A DNA stretch of 64,000 bases from Paenarthrobacter aurescens. Lineage in GTDB: Bacteria > Actinomycetota > Actinomycetes > Actinomycetales > Micrococcaceae. Position 1 is the first letter of the stretch. Each line of letters starts with the position of its first letter. Below the pieces are notes generated by a model, which saw only the letters and a program-made list of their open reading frames with translations, did no database searches and was not told the DNA's origin. This document shows, piece after piece, positions 50,610 to 59,570 of the stretch. The translations under genes were made by a program, and so were the position numbers. The DNA is taken from positions 2,108,001 to 2,172,000 of the forward strand of contig NZ_CP157456.1 in the NCBI RefSeq assembly GCF_041549525.1. Reading direction: 5' to 3'.

Positions 50610-51962
50610 GTGACTGACAAATACACACAGTTGGTAAGCCGGGGATTGGGGAAGGACGTAGCCAAGAGGCTCGGACTGCCTCAGCCGGTGGTGCTGCGAC
50701 GCCACCAACCCGGAGCGCCGCTGGTTACCGGGCCGGTGCTGGTCAGTGGTGACAGTGCAGGGGCGGACGACCTCGCCACCACCATGCTCGGCTGGGGCCT
50801 GGATGTACGCCGCAACGCGCTGCCCAAAGAGAAGCTCGGGGCAATCGTGCTTGTCCTCGATGCCGTCCAGCACCCGGAAGACCTCAGCAAACCAGTACTG
50901 ACCGCGGGCGCTTCCCTGCGTGACCTTGCGCCCAACGGCCGCGTCATCACCATCTCCCGGACACCACAGTCAGCCGGGAACCCGGCATCGGCCGCTGCAC
51001 GCCAAGGTATTGACGGACTGTTGCGCTCCCTGGCCAAAGAGCTTCGGGCGGGGGCCACGGCCAACGGCATCCTGTTGGACGAGCACCTGGATGAGCACCT
51101 GGCAACCACCAGCCCTTCGGCCCTCGGTGCGCTCCGGTTCTTCCTCTCCGGGCGTTCAGCGTATGTTGACGGACAGTTCCTCACCGTCCGTTCATCCTTG
51201 GGCAGCTTGCCGAACGACGCCGACAAACCCCTGGCCGGGAAGGTGGCAGTTGTTACCGGCGCGGCCCGGGGGATCGGTGCAGCCATAGCCAGGACCCTCC
51301 ACCGTGACGGTGCCAAGGTTGTGGTTGTGGACATCCCGGCAGCAGGGGAGCATCTGGCCGCTGTTGCAAACGAGGTCAGGGGGACCGCCCTGCAGCTTGA
51401 TATCAGCAGGGAAGACGCCGGGCATCGCATCATTGAACACGCCGTTGAACGCCACGGCCGGCTGGACATCGTGGTTCATAACGCAGGAATCACCCGCGAC
51501 AGGCTCCTGGCCAACATGGACGAGGGCCGCTGGAAGTCGGTCATAGCGGTCAACATCGCGGCACAGCTGAGAATCAACGAGGCCCTCCTGGCATCTGGGC
51601 ATTTCAAGGACTCCCCCCGGATCGTCTCTGTTGCCTCCACCAGCGGCATCGCCGGAAACCGGGGCCAAACCAACTACGGTGCTTCCAAGGGTGGCGTCAT
51701 AGGCATGGTGAGGTCCACGGCGGCCCTCATGGAACCCTTCGGCGGGACCATCAACGCCGTAGCCCCGGGTTTCATCGAAACCGAAATGACCGCCAAGATG
51801 CCGTTCGCTATCCGTGAGGCGGCCCGCAGGCTGAACTCACTCAAGCAAGGCGGCCAACCCCAGGATGTGGCCGAAGCCATTGCTTTTCTGGCAAGCGACG
51901 CTTCCGGCGGTATCTCCGGAGAAGTGCTGCGCGTCTGCGGGCAACAACTGGTGGGAGCATGA
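50610..51962 (+). CDS. fabG4: High-molecular-weight 3-ketoacyl reductase (FabG4-like)
   Basis: A 450-residue SDR with two parts: an N-terminal Rossmann/flavodoxin-like domain without cofactor motif (residues 1-200) and a C-terminal FabG domain with TGAARGIG, HNAGITRD, ASTSGIAGN and Y-x3-K in TNYGASKGG. The architecture and length match M. tuberculosis FabG4 (Rv0242c), which reduces 3-ketoacyl-CoA with NADH. GTG 50610 follows the thiolase stop by nine bases. The stop overlaps the start of the dehydratase gene (ATGA). Confidence 0.93.
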   Translation: MTDKYTQLVSRGLGKDVAKRLGLPQPVVLRRHQPGAPLVTGPVLVSGDSAGADDLATTMLGWGLDVRRNALPKEKLGAIVLVLDAVQHPEDLSKPVLTAGASLRDLAPNGRVITISRTPQSAGNPASAAARQGIDGLLRSLAKELRAGATANGILLDEHLDEHLATTSPSALGALRFFLSGRSAYVDGQFLTVRSSLGSLPNDADKPLAGKVAVVTGAARGIGAAIARTLHRDGAKVVVVDIPAAGEHLAAVANEVRGTALQLDISREDAGHRIIEHAVERHGRLDIVVHNAGITRDRLLANMDEGRWKSVIAVNIAAQLRINEALLASGHFKDSPRIVSVASTSGIAGNRGQTNYGASKGGVIGMVRSTAALMEPFGGTINAVAPGFIETEMTAKMPFAIREAARRLNSLKQGGQPQDVAEAIAFLASDASGGISGEVLRVCGQQLVGA

Positions 51963-52885
51963 ACCAACCCCAGCCTGTTGTCCTGGGCGAAGTGCCCTCG
52001 CTTTCGAAACTGTATGTCAATGCAGCCGCCACGGCAGCCCGTCGTCGGGTCCTTGGGGCCTCTGGCGGCAAGAAGAAGCTTCCTGCCATCAGCCACGAGG
52101 TCAGGGGAGTACGGGCCGACGTCGAGAACCTCACCGCCTACCAGCACCTTGTAGGTGAGAGCGCCAGCGATACTCTCCCGGCGGGCTACGTGCATGCTTT
52201 GGCGTTCCCCGTCTCCATGAGCGTCATGAACCGTGAAGACTTTCCGCTGCCGCTTCTGGGCATGATTCATTTGGAAAACCGGATTGAACAGTTGGTTCCC
52301 ATTCAGTTCGCACAGGAACTGGACATCCGGTCCTGGGCGGAAAACCTGGCCGGCCACAGGGCCGGAACGCAGCTGGACATGGTGTCCGAAGTCCGTGCCG
52401 GTTCCACCGATGACCTGTTGTGGCGTGGTGTCTCAACCTATTTGGCCAAGGGAGTTTTCCTTCCGGGCATCGACAAACCGGGCAGTCCCAACGGCACCAC
52501 CGCAGCCAAGGAGTTCACCCCGCCCAATCCCACCGCGCTCTGGCAGCTGAATATGGACACGGGCAGAAGCTATGCCGCCGTGTCCGGGGACTTCAATCCC
52601 ATTCATTTGAGCGTCCTCTCGGCCAAGGCCTTGGGCTTGCGGGGATCCATTGCCCATGGCATGTATCTGGCCTCCCGCGCGCTGGCCGACGTCGGGGCCG
52701 TCAAGGCCGATTCGTTTGCCTGGAATGTCACGTTCGAAGCACCGGTCTTCCTTCCAGCGCGGGTTGCGTTGGACATCACCACAGTGCATGCAGACTCCGG
52801 GACCTGGGAACGTTCAGACTACGTTGCGTGGAATCCGCGCAGCGGCAGGCGGCACTTCACCGGAAGCGTGACTGCCCTGGCCTGA
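51959..52885 (+). CDS. htdX: MaoC-family enoyl hydratase/dehydratase (HtdX-like)
   Basis: A 308-residue double hot-dog protein. The C-terminal half has the hydratase-2 motif: catalytic Asp in SGDFNPIHLS and His shortly after, then GSIAHGMYLASRAL. The N-terminal half is a degenerate hot-dog repeat. Mycobacterial HtdX (Rv0241c) occupies the same place after fabG4. It interconverts enoyl- and 3-hydroxyacyl-CoA. Confidence 0.92.
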   Translation: MNQPQPVVLGEVPSLSKLYVNAAATAARRRVLGASGGKKKLPAISHEVRGVRADVENLTAYQHLVGESASDTLPAGYVHALAFPVSMSVMNREDFPLPLLGMIHLENRIEQLVPIQFAQELDIRSWAENLAGHRAGTQLDMVSEVRAGSTDDLLWRGVSTYLAKGVFLPGIDKPGSPNGTTAAKEFTPPNPTALWQLNMDTGRSYAAVSGDFNPIHLSVLSAKALGLRGSIAHGMYLASRALADVGAVKADSFAWNVTFEAPVFLPARVALDITTVHADSGTWERSDYVAWNPRSGRRHFTGSVTALA

Positions 52886-52903
52886 CTACAGTCAGAGGCC
52901 CGC

Positions 52904-52948
52904 AAGAAATGGCGGCAACCACCGAGAGGTGGTTGCCGCCATTTCTTT
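52904..52948 (+). terminator. Terminator of the fadA2 operon
   Basis: A perfect 20-bp stem (52904-52923 with 52928-52947; core TGGCGGCAACCACC) with loop GAGA and TTT ending the 3' arm. It begins 18 bp after the stop of the MaoC gene. Confidence 0.9.
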
Positions 52949-53010
52949 ACTGATGACAACTGGGGAAACAGTTGTGATGAAACTCGCACCATGGTGCCGG
53001 CACAAGATCC

Positions 53011-53053
53011 AAACAAACAAAACAAGGCCCGAAATCCGTGGATTTCAGGCCTT
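53011..53053 (-). terminator. Terminator of tRNA-Leu
   Basis: On the minus strand AAGGCCTGAAATCC (53053-53040) and GGATTTCGGGCCTT (53037-53024) pair with one G-U, followed by GTTTTGTTTGTTT (53023-53011). It begins five bases after the CCA end of the tRNA. Confidence 0.88.
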
Positions 53054-53057
53054 GCGA

Positions 53058-53143
53058 TGGTGCGCGGAGGGGGACTTGAACCCCCACCCCCTTTCGAGGA
53101 CTAGCACCTCAAGCTAGCGCGTCTGCCATTCCGCCACCCGCGC
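53058..53143 (-). tRNA. tRNA-Leu(GAG)
   Basis: The minus strand gives an 86-nt type II tRNA with acceptor GCGCGGG/UCCGCGC (one G-U), a long variable arm, anticodon stem CTAGC/GCTAG and loop TTGAGGT (anticodon GAG, reads CUC/CUU), T-arm with GTTCAAGTC, discriminator A and an encoded CCA. A -10-like TAGAGT lies on the minus strand at 53216-53211. No integrase or repeated 3' end is seen around it. Confidence 0.96.
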
Positions 53144-53409
53144 AGGTGGTGTTCAGATGGTTCGTTTTGCACCTCTCGGCGCTTCACTTTCCTCCGAAGC
53201 AGCGAGAAAAACTCTAACACGGTTTCAGGTGGCTGAAAAATCGGAGCCAATTGGACGCCTCCGGCAGCAGCCCTGCTCCCTGCCGGCCGGACATTCGGGA
53301 CGTCTGCAACCGCGGATGGGTAGGCTGAGGGAAGCAGGGAGTCAGGCGATGCGGATACCGCGGTCTTGGCTGCCCGGCCCTGTAGCCCAGTCACGCAAGG
53401 AGAGTTTCC

Positions 53410-54714
53410 ATGTCTGCCATCCGCCCCGAAGACGAAGTTGTCCGGATCTGCCAGGAGCTCATCCGGATTGACTCCTCCAATTTTGGCGACGACACAGGCC
53501 CGGGGGAGCGGGCGGCAGCAGAGTACACAGCCGGGTTGATCACCGAGGTGGGCCTTGAAGCCGAGATTTTCGAGTCCGCACCCGGACGCGCCAACGTGGT
53601 GACCCGCATGGCCGGTGAGGATCCCTCAGCCGATGCCTTGGTAGTCCACGGGCACTTGGACGTTGTCCCTGCCCTCAAGGACCAGTGGAGCGTGGACCCC
53701 TTCAGTGGCGAACTGAAAGACGGGCTGGTCTGGGGTCGCGGCGCCGTGGACATGAAGGATATGGACGCCATGATCCTTTCGGTCATGCGCAATTTCGCCA
53801 GGACCGGACGCAAACCCAAGCGCGACATTATTTTCGCCTTCTTCGCCGATGAAGAGGCCGGCGGCACCTACGGCGCGAGGTACGCGGTGGAACACCGACG
53901 TGAACTGTTCGACGGCGCTACCGAGGCGATCTCGGAAGTGGGCGGCTTCTCAGCCACGATCGGTGGACAACGGACTTACCTGCTGCAGACCGCGGAGAAG
54001 GGGTTGTCATGGCTGCGGTTGCTTGCCCACGGGCGGGCGGGGCACGGGTCCCAGATCAATACTGACAATGCTGTCACCCGCTTGGCCGCGGCAGTGACAA
54101 GGATCGGTGAATACAAGTGGCCGGTGGAACTGACTCCCACTACCCGCCAGTTCCTGGACGGCGTTACTGAACTGACGGGCGTCGAGTTCGACGCCGACAA
54201 CCCGGAGATCCTCCTCAAGGAACTTGGCACCGTGGCCCGGTTCGTCGGTGCCACGCTGCAGAACACTTCCAACCCCACGTTCCTGCGCTCAGGCTACAAG
54301 CACAACGTCATCCCGGAGTCGGCCGAGGCGTTCGTTGACTGCCGCACGCTTCCGGGGCAGCAGGAGCTGGTGTTCGAAACCATCAAGGAACTCGCCGGAG
54401 ACGGCATCGAGATCAGTTACGTCAATAAAGACGTTTCCTTGGAAGTGCCTTTTGCCGGGAACCTGGTGGATGCGATGATCGATGCCCTGCATTCCGAAGA
54501 TCCAGGTGCGAAAGTCCTCCCCTACACGCTTTCAGGGGGCACCGACAACAAGTCATTGAGCAAGATCGGGATCACCGGTTACGGTTTCGCCCCACTGATG
54601 CTCCCTGATGAACTCGATTTCACAGGGATGTTCCATGGCGTTGACGAGCGTGTACCGGCCGAGTCCCTCCAGTTCGGTGCCAAGGTCCTCAATACTCTGC
54701 TGAGCAACTACTAG
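53410..54714 (+). CDS. M20-family metallopeptidase
   Basis: A 434-residue M20/M25/M40 peptidase (ArgE/DapE/dipeptidase group). The zinc ligands can be placed: His in VVHGHLDVVP, Asp in GRGAVDMKDMDAMI, Glu pair in FFADEEAGG, and the late His in FHGVDERVP. The dimerisation (lid) domain lies between about residues 190 and 310. AAGGAG at 53397-53402 supports ATG 53410. The product is cytosolic; substrate unknown (amino acid amide or dipeptide). Probably cotranscribed with the acyl-CoA dehydrogenase 16 bp on. Confidence 0.92.
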   Translation: MSAIRPEDEVVRICQELIRIDSSNFGDDTGPGERAAAEYTAGLITEVGLEAEIFESAPGRANVVTRMAGEDPSADALVVHGHLDVVPALKDQWSVDPFSGELKDGLVWGRGAVDMKDMDAMILSVMRNFARTGRKPKRDIIFAFFADEEAGGTYGARYAVEHRRELFDGATEAISEVGGFSATIGGQRTYLLQTAEKGLSWLRLLAHGRAGHGSQINTDNAVTRLAAAVTRIGEYKWPVELTPTTRQFLDGVTELTGVEFDADNPEILLKELGTVARFVGATLQNTSNPTFLRSGYKHNVIPESAEAFVDCRTLPGQQELVFETIKELAGDGIEISYVNKDVSLEVPFAGNLVDAMIDALHSEDPGAKVLPYTLSGGTDNKSLSKIGITGYGFAPLMLPDELDFTGMFHGVDERVPAESLQFGAKVLNTLLSNY

Positions 54715-54730
54715 CGAGGAGGTCCCCGCC

Positions 54731-55912
54731 ATGAACCCGGAAGAAATCCTTCCCGATGAACTGCTCGAACGCCTCCGAGGCCGTGCCGCAGGTTATGACC
54801 ACAACAACCAGTTCTTCCACGAGGACCTCGAAGAGCTGGCCGCCGCCGGTTACCTCAAGCTGTTCGTTCCGGAGTCCGACGGCGGTTTCGGGCTCGGGCT
54901 CGAATCGGTAGCTGCCCTGCAGCAGCGACTCGCCACGGCCGCGCCCGCCACAGCGTTGGCGGTCAATATGCACCTGGTGTGGACCGGCGTCGCGCAGGTC
55001 ATGTCCGCACGGGGTGACAAATCGTTGGAATTCGTGCTGAAGGAGGCGGGTCAGGGCGAGATTTTTGCTTTCGGTATTTCCGAGGCAGGCAACGATTCCA
55101 TGCTGTTCGATTCCGGCACGGTTGCCGAACCGCTGCCCGACGGCAGCTACCGCTTTACGGGCCGGAAGATCTTCACCAGCCTCTCCAAGGGTTGGACGCG
55201 GCTGGGGACGTTCGGGAAGGATGCCGATGCCAGGGACGGTGCCGGCGAGCTGGTCTTTGGTTTTCTAAGACGCGATGAGCCGGGCCACGAAACACTCAGT
55301 GACTGGGACACCCTGGGCATGCGTGCCAGTGCCTCCAACACCACTCTCCTCCATGGTGCTCTGATTCCGCCTGAACGGATCTTCCGCAAGCTGCCTGTGG
55401 GACCCGGAAAAGACCTGCTGTTCTTCGCAATATTCGCTTGTTTTGAGACACTGCTCGCCGCTGTTTATACCGGCGTTGCCGAGCGTGCCTTCACCCTCGG
55501 GGTGGCAAACGTCAAGCGCAGGGTTTCTGCCAAGCACGGTGGCCGTTCGTATGCCCAGGACCCGGATATCCGATGGAAGGTGGCAGACGCCGCCTTGGCC
55601 ATGGACGGAATTGCGCCTCAAATTTCGTCTCTGGCCAGGGACGTGGACAACTTGGTGGATCATGGCGCCCAGTGGTTCCCCAAGCTGGTGGGACTGAAGT
55701 CCCGGGCTACGGAGAGCGCACGGCACGTGGTGGACCTGGCGATCCGCGTCACGGGCGGCTCCAGTTACTTCCGCGGCTCTGAAATGGAGAGACTATACAG
55801 GGATGTCCTGGCCGGAATCTTCCATCCCTCAAATGATGAATCCGCCCATAACACTGTGGCAAATGCGTGGTTGGGCCCTCTGGAGGACCAGCTGCAGCAA
55901 CCGCCCAGGTGA
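54731..55912 (+). CDS. Acyl-CoA dehydrogenase family protein
   Basis: A 393-residue flavoprotein of the acyl-CoA dehydrogenase fold: N-terminal helical domain (YLKLFVPESDGGFGLGLES), middle beta-domain (FAFGISEAGNDSMLF, FTGRKIFTSLSKGWTRLG) and C-terminal helix bundle (AIRVTGGSSYFRGSEMERLYRDVLAGIFHPSNDESAH). The R-x-DVLA-x2-x-H segment resembles DszC/monooxygenase-type members rather than beta-oxidation enzymes, and the typical catalytic Glu is not obvious. GAGGAGG at 54716-54722 is a strong ribosome-binding site. Confidence 0.86.
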   Translation: MNPEEILPDELLERLRGRAAGYDHNNQFFHEDLEELAAAGYLKLFVPESDGGFGLGLESVAALQQRLATAAPATALAVNMHLVWTGVAQVMSARGDKSLEFVLKEAGQGEIFAFGISEAGNDSMLFDSGTVAEPLPDGSYRFTGRKIFTSLSKGWTRLGTFGKDADARDGAGELVFGFLRRDEPGHETLSDWDTLGMRASASNTTLLHGALIPPERIFRKLPVGPGKDLLFFAIFACFETLLAAVYTGVAERAFTLGVANVKRRVSAKHGGRSYAQDPDIRWKVADAALAMDGIAPQISSLARDVDNLVDHGAQWFPKLVGLKSRATESARHVVDLAIRVTGGSSYFRGSEMERLYRDVLAGIFHPSNDESAHNTVANAWLGPLEDQLQQPPR

Positions 55913-55923
55913 CGCAGCCGGGT

Positions 55924-56157
55924 TCAGACGGTGCGCTGGACGGAATAGACCTTCCGGCGCAACCAGAAGCGCCGTCCGCCGCCCAGGTAAAGCACACTGC
56001 GTTCGAGTTCCCACTTGCCGTACTCGGAATGTTCGGCGAGGCGGCGCCGGGCTTCGGGCAGCGAATCGTCAGGTCCCACCGTCAGAACGAGGTATTCGTA
56101 CTGACGTGCGTAGTCTCTTTGGCGCTCAACGGAGCTGCCCGGAAATTGTTCTCTCAT
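55924..56157 (-). CDS. DUF5703 small protein
   Basis: A 77-residue protein recognisable by YEYLVLTVGPDDSLPEARRRLAEHSEYGKWELERSVLYLGG followed by RRFWLRRKV, the actinobacterial DUF5703 family. GGAGAGGG precedes ATG 56157. It converges with the acyl-CoA dehydrogenase gene, 11 bases away. Function unknown. Confidence 0.82.
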   Translation of the reverse strand: MREQFPGSSVERQRDYARQYEYLVLTVGPDDSLPEARRRLAEHSEYGKWELERSVLYLGGGRRFWLRRKVYSVQRTV

Positions 56158-56196
56158 CCCTCTCCATTTTCGTCTTTTTCCGGCTAACGTGAAGTC

Positions 56197-56454
56197 ATGA
56201 GCATCGATCCGCGTGTCGCGCTTCAATCACTGACCGCCGCCCTGGAAGAACATCTGGCTGCCGCATCGGCCCGGCGGGGTGAAGGTGACCCCAACGTCGA
56301 GGCGGCATTTTTCGCCATTGCCGATGCCTTCGAAGTCTATGAAGATGCACTCTACGAGGCCTACTCCGAGGTTACTCCGCTGCAGGTCTTTGATGACGAG
56401 GATGAAGAAGACGAGGACTCCCTTGACGAAGATCTGGAGATCGTGGAGGACTAA
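56197..56454 (+). CDS. Small acidic protein of unknown function
   Basis: An 85-residue, strongly acidic protein: a helical part (VALQSLTAALEEHLAAASAR, VEAAFFAIADAFEVYEDALYEAY) and an Asp/Glu-only tail. Homologues are sometimes labelled primosomal protein without support. TAACGT (56185-56190) stands six bases before ATG 56197, so translation is probably leaderless. It is followed by its own terminator. Confidence 0.78.
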   Translation: MSIDPRVALQSLTAALEEHLAAASARRGEGDPNVEAAFFAIADAFEVYEDALYEAYSEVTPLQVFDDEDEEDEDSLDEDLEIVED

Positions 56455-56464
56455 ACACCCGCTG

Positions 56465-56495
56465 AACCGGCCACCCATTGGGTGGCCGGTTTTTT
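56465..56495 (+). terminator. Terminator after the acidic protein gene
   Basis: AACCGGCCACCC (56465-56476) pairs perfectly with GGGTGGCCGGTT (56480-56491), loop ATT, then TTTT. It begins 11 bp after the stop codon. Confidence 0.92.
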
Positions 56496-56723
56496 GTGCT
56501 CCGTCACGGAACCCCTAAGGCCGGATCCGGCCCGGGTTTTTGCCGAAAATAGCCTCACTGACTGGCCCTCAAGCACGTAGTCCAACCATCGCCGGCTAGG
56601 TACTTGCACGTAGGTGCCATGGGTATCCCTGCGCAAACTTGAGTACCGACTACTGGTGCGCCATCACTGCGCCCGCCGCTTCACTGATGAGTAGGCAATG
56701 GCAGGTCTGCAAAGAAGGCTGAC

Positions 56724-58403
56724 ATGGTGAAAGTTCCAGTCTTGCGTATGGGCAAGGTAGCGGCACCCCGAGGTGCGGACCATGCCCTGGCGCATTCAAT
56801 CTTTCCCGCAAAAACTGCCATCGTCGACGTCAATCCGCCGGCGTCTCCCTGGATTGACAGGTCCGTTGCTGCACAACGGACCGAAAAGGCGGGACTGGCG
56901 GCACCACGATCCGAGGTCACCCTGGATTTTGTGCCGCCAGTCACCCGCAGGGCACCCCGGAGCGCGATTGCCCGCAGGGCTCGCACCGACTGGACCCATT
57001 CGTTGACCAACAGCCTGCGCATGACGGACACCGTATTGGTTTCCGCCGCGGTTTTTGCCGGCATTCTTGTCACCACTGACGGGCTGTCATTTCCAATGGA
57101 AAGCCCCGGTTTCACCCGCAACCTGATGATGGGACTGATCCTTGGACTCCTCTGGATGGGATCCCTGGAGGTCTACCGGACCCGGGACCCCAAAGTCCTT
57201 GGTGTGGGGCCTGAGGAATACAAGCGTGTCCTGTCTGCCAGTTTCCGCGTCTTCGGCTTCCTGGGCATCGTGGCTGTGGTCTTTCGCCTTGATGCGGTGA
57301 GCTCCTTCGTCCTTGTTTCGTTGCCCCTCGGGCTGGTGTCACTCACCGGCAGCAGATGGGGTTTCCGCCGGTGGTTGAGCCACGAAAAGTCCCGCGGCCG
57401 CTGCCTCTCCCGCGCTCTGGTTGTAGGCGAACCCCAAGACGTCCGGTACGTCATCAAACAGATCAACAGGAAATCCGGTGCCGCCTACGACATCGTTGGA
57501 GCCTGCCTCCCGGGCGCCCGGCGTGGCGCCGTGTTGAAAGTGGACCACCTCCGCGTTCCTGTTCTGTCCTCGATCTACGGCATTGCCGACACCGTCCGGC
57601 ACACCGGGGCCAATGCAGTTATTGTGGCCGGCCCGGTACCGGGTGGAAATCAGTTCATCCAGGAGCTCGGATGGCGGCTGGAGGAGAACGCAGCCGAACT
57701 CGTCCTTGCCGCAGCCTTGACCAATGTTGCCGGTCCGCGGATCCATTGGCGGCCGGTGGAGGGGCTGCCTTTGATGCACGTGGACATCCCGCACTACTCA
57801 GGGGGTAAGCACACGCTTAAGCGGTTGATGGATATCACCGTCTCTGCCGCAGCATTGCTGATCCTGTCACCGCTGCTGCTGATCCTGGCCGCCATTGTCC
57901 ACTACGACAGCCCGGGACCGGTTCTTTTCCGTCAGGAACGGGTTGGCAAGCGGGGCACCACGTTCCACATGCTGAAGTTCCGTTCCATGGTGGCGGACGC
58001 AGAATCCCGGCTCGAAGAACTCAATACCCAGGATGAGGGCGCGGGCGTTCTGTTCAAGATCCGCGGGGATCCCCGCATCACCCGGTGCGGCCGGTGGATG
58101 CGTAAATACTCGCTGGATGAACTGCCCCAGTTCTGGAACGTTCTGGCAGGCAACATGAGCCTGGTGGGGCCGAGGCCGCCCCTGGCCAGGGAAGTGAGCG
58201 GATATGAACGCCACACGCACCGACGCCTGCTCATCAAACCCGGCATCACTGGACTGTGGCAGATCAATGGCCGATCCGACCTGCCTTGGGACGAGGCGGT
58301 TCGGCTGGACCTCTACTACGTGGAGAACTGGTCCATAGCGGGAGACCTGATGATCATGTGGCGCACTTTCAGGGCAATGATCCGACCAACCGGAGCCTAC
58401 TAG
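56724..58403 (+). CDS. Polyprenyl-phosphate sugar-1-phosphate transferase (WbaP/WcaJ type)
   Basis: A 559-residue priming glycosyltransferase that moves a sugar-1-phosphate onto undecaprenyl phosphate to begin a surface polysaccharide. After a disordered N-terminus of about 90 residues come four membrane helices, a CoA-binding-like Rossmann segment (RALVVGEPQDVRYVIKQI), a fifth helix (VSAAALLILSPLLLILAAIV) and the catalytic domain: SPGPVLFRQERVGKRG, FKFRSM-type LKFRSM, DELPQFWNVLAGNMSLVGPRPP and PGITGLWQINGRS. It is preceded by 228 bp without a gene and heads the polysaccharide operon. Confidence 0.93.
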   Translation: MVKVPVLRMGKVAAPRGADHALAHSIFPAKTAIVDVNPPASPWIDRSVAAQRTEKAGLAAPRSEVTLDFVPPVTRRAPRSAIARRARTDWTHSLTNSLRMTDTVLVSAAVFAGILVTTDGLSFPMESPGFTRNLMMGLILGLLWMGSLEVYRTRDPKVLGVGPEEYKRVLSASFRVFGFLGIVAVVFRLDAVSSFVLVSLPLGLVSLTGSRWGFRRWLSHEKSRGRCLSRALVVGEPQDVRYVIKQINRKSGAAYDIVGACLPGARRGAVLKVDHLRVPVLSSIYGIADTVRHTGANAVIVAGPVPGGNQFIQELGWRLEENAAELVLAAALTNVAGPRIHWRPVEGLPLMHVDIPHYSGGKHTLKRLMDITVSAAALLILSPLLLILAAIVHYDSPGPVLFRQERVGKRGTTFHMLKFRSMVADAESRLEELNTQDEGAGVLFKIRGDPRITRCGRWMRKYSLDELPQFWNVLAGNMSLVGPRPPLAREVSGYERHTHRRLLIKPGITGLWQINGRSDLPWDEAVRLDLYYVENWSIAGDLMIMWRTFRAMIRPTGAY

Positions 58404-58460
58404 GCAAGGGCCGCAGCAAAACAAGCTAATCGCACTGTCAACACAGAAGCAGAGTGGGAA

Positions 58461-59570
58461 ATGACCATACGAACCATTCCAACAGGACAACTGAACGGCC
58501 ACGGATCACGGCCCCGGCTCCGCATTGCTGTGGTGGGAGCAGGGTACTGGGGCCCTAACCTGGCCCGTAACCTCAAAGCCAGCCCGGACTGGGATCTCGT
58601 TGCCATCTGCGACCTGGACGTCGACCGGGGCATGAAGCTCGCGGAGACCGTTGGCGGGGTGGCCGTCGTCGAGTCCTTGGACGAGCTGTTGGATGACTAC
58701 AACCTGGACGCCATAGCAGTAGCGACTCCGGCCCACACCCACCATGGGGTAGTGATGACGGCCCTGCGTGCCGGCAAACATGTGCTGGTGGAGAAACCGT
58801 TGGCTGACAGCCGCGCCAAGGGCCTGGAGATGGTGGAAGAAGCTAAGAGCCGGGGATTGGTCCTTATGGCAGATCACACCTACTGCTTTACTCCAGCGGT
58901 ACTGAAAATCCAGGAACTGGTGGCCAGCGGAGCGTTGGGCGACATTTTGTATGTGGACTCCGTGCGCATCAACCTCGGTCTCGTCCAACCGGATGTGAAC
59001 GTCTTCTGGGACCTGGCCCCGCACGATCTGTCCATCCTGGACTTTGTCCTGCCAGGCGGCCTGCATCCAACGGAGATCTCAGCCCACGGAGCGGATCCCC
59101 TGGGAACCGGCAGGGACTGCGTGGGACACCTTACCTTCGGTCTTCCAAACGATGCCATGGTGCACATTCACGTCAATTGGCTCAGCCCAACCAAAATCCG
59201 GCAGATGATCATCGGAGGGTCAAAGAGGACCCTGGTGTGGGACGACCTCAATCCCCAGCAGCGCTTGAGCGTCTATGACCGCGGCGTCAGTCTTGAACAT
59301 CAGCCCAAGTCTGCCGCGGACAAGCGCACCTCAGCCATCTCCTACCGGCTGGGAGACACCTGGTCCCCGGCTTTGCAGGAACGCGAGCCCCTGGGCCAGG
59401 TGGTGTGTGAACTTGCTTCCTCCATCCGGAACCGCACAACACCAAGGACCAGTGGAGAATCCGGGCTTCGCGTCCTGTCCGTGCTCGAGGCCGTCACCCA
59501 AAGCCTGGGTTCAGATGGACAGTCCACCATTGTTGCCGGCAATGAAGTCTCACTCCAGGTTGCACGGTGA
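58461..59570 (+). CDS. Gfo/Idh/MocA-family oxidoreductase
   Basis: A 369-residue NAD(P)-dependent sugar dehydrogenase: Rossmann VVGAGYWGPNLARNL, VATPAHTHHGVVMTAL, and the catalytic EKPLADSR. In amino-sugar pathways (WbpB type) such enzymes make a 3-keto-nucleotide sugar that an aminotransferase then uses; the aminotransferase and acetyltransferase downstream fit that scheme. ATG 58461. Its stop overlaps the next start (GTGA). Confidence 0.9.
   Translation: MTIRTIPTGQLNGHGSRPRLRIAVVGAGYWGPNLARNLKASPDWDLVAICDLDVDRGMKLAETVGGVAVVESLDELLDDYNLDAIAVATPAHTHHGVVMTALRAGKHVLVEKPLADSRAKGLEMVEEAKSRGLVLMADHTYCFTPAVLKIQELVASGALGDILYVDSVRINLGLVQPDVNVFWDLAPHDLSILDFVLPGGLHPTEISAHGADPLGTGRDCVGHLTFGLPNDAMVHIHVNWLSPTKIRQMIIGGSKRTLVWDDLNPQQRLSVYDRGVSLEHQPKSAADKRTSAISYRLGDTWSPALQEREPLGQVVCELASSIRNRTTPRTSGESGLRVLSVLEAVTQSLGSDGQSTIVAGNEVSLQVAR

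Noticed and set aside
53058..53143. tRNA-Leu as an integration site for a mobile element
   Set aside because: No integrase gene, no duplicated tRNA 3' end and no change in gene content beside it.
56596..56616. CTAGGTA and GTAGGTG upstream of the polysaccharide operon as further CACCTAR-type sites
   Set aside because: Only two partial matches, 14 bp apart and off the two-turn phase of the 1768-1861 array.
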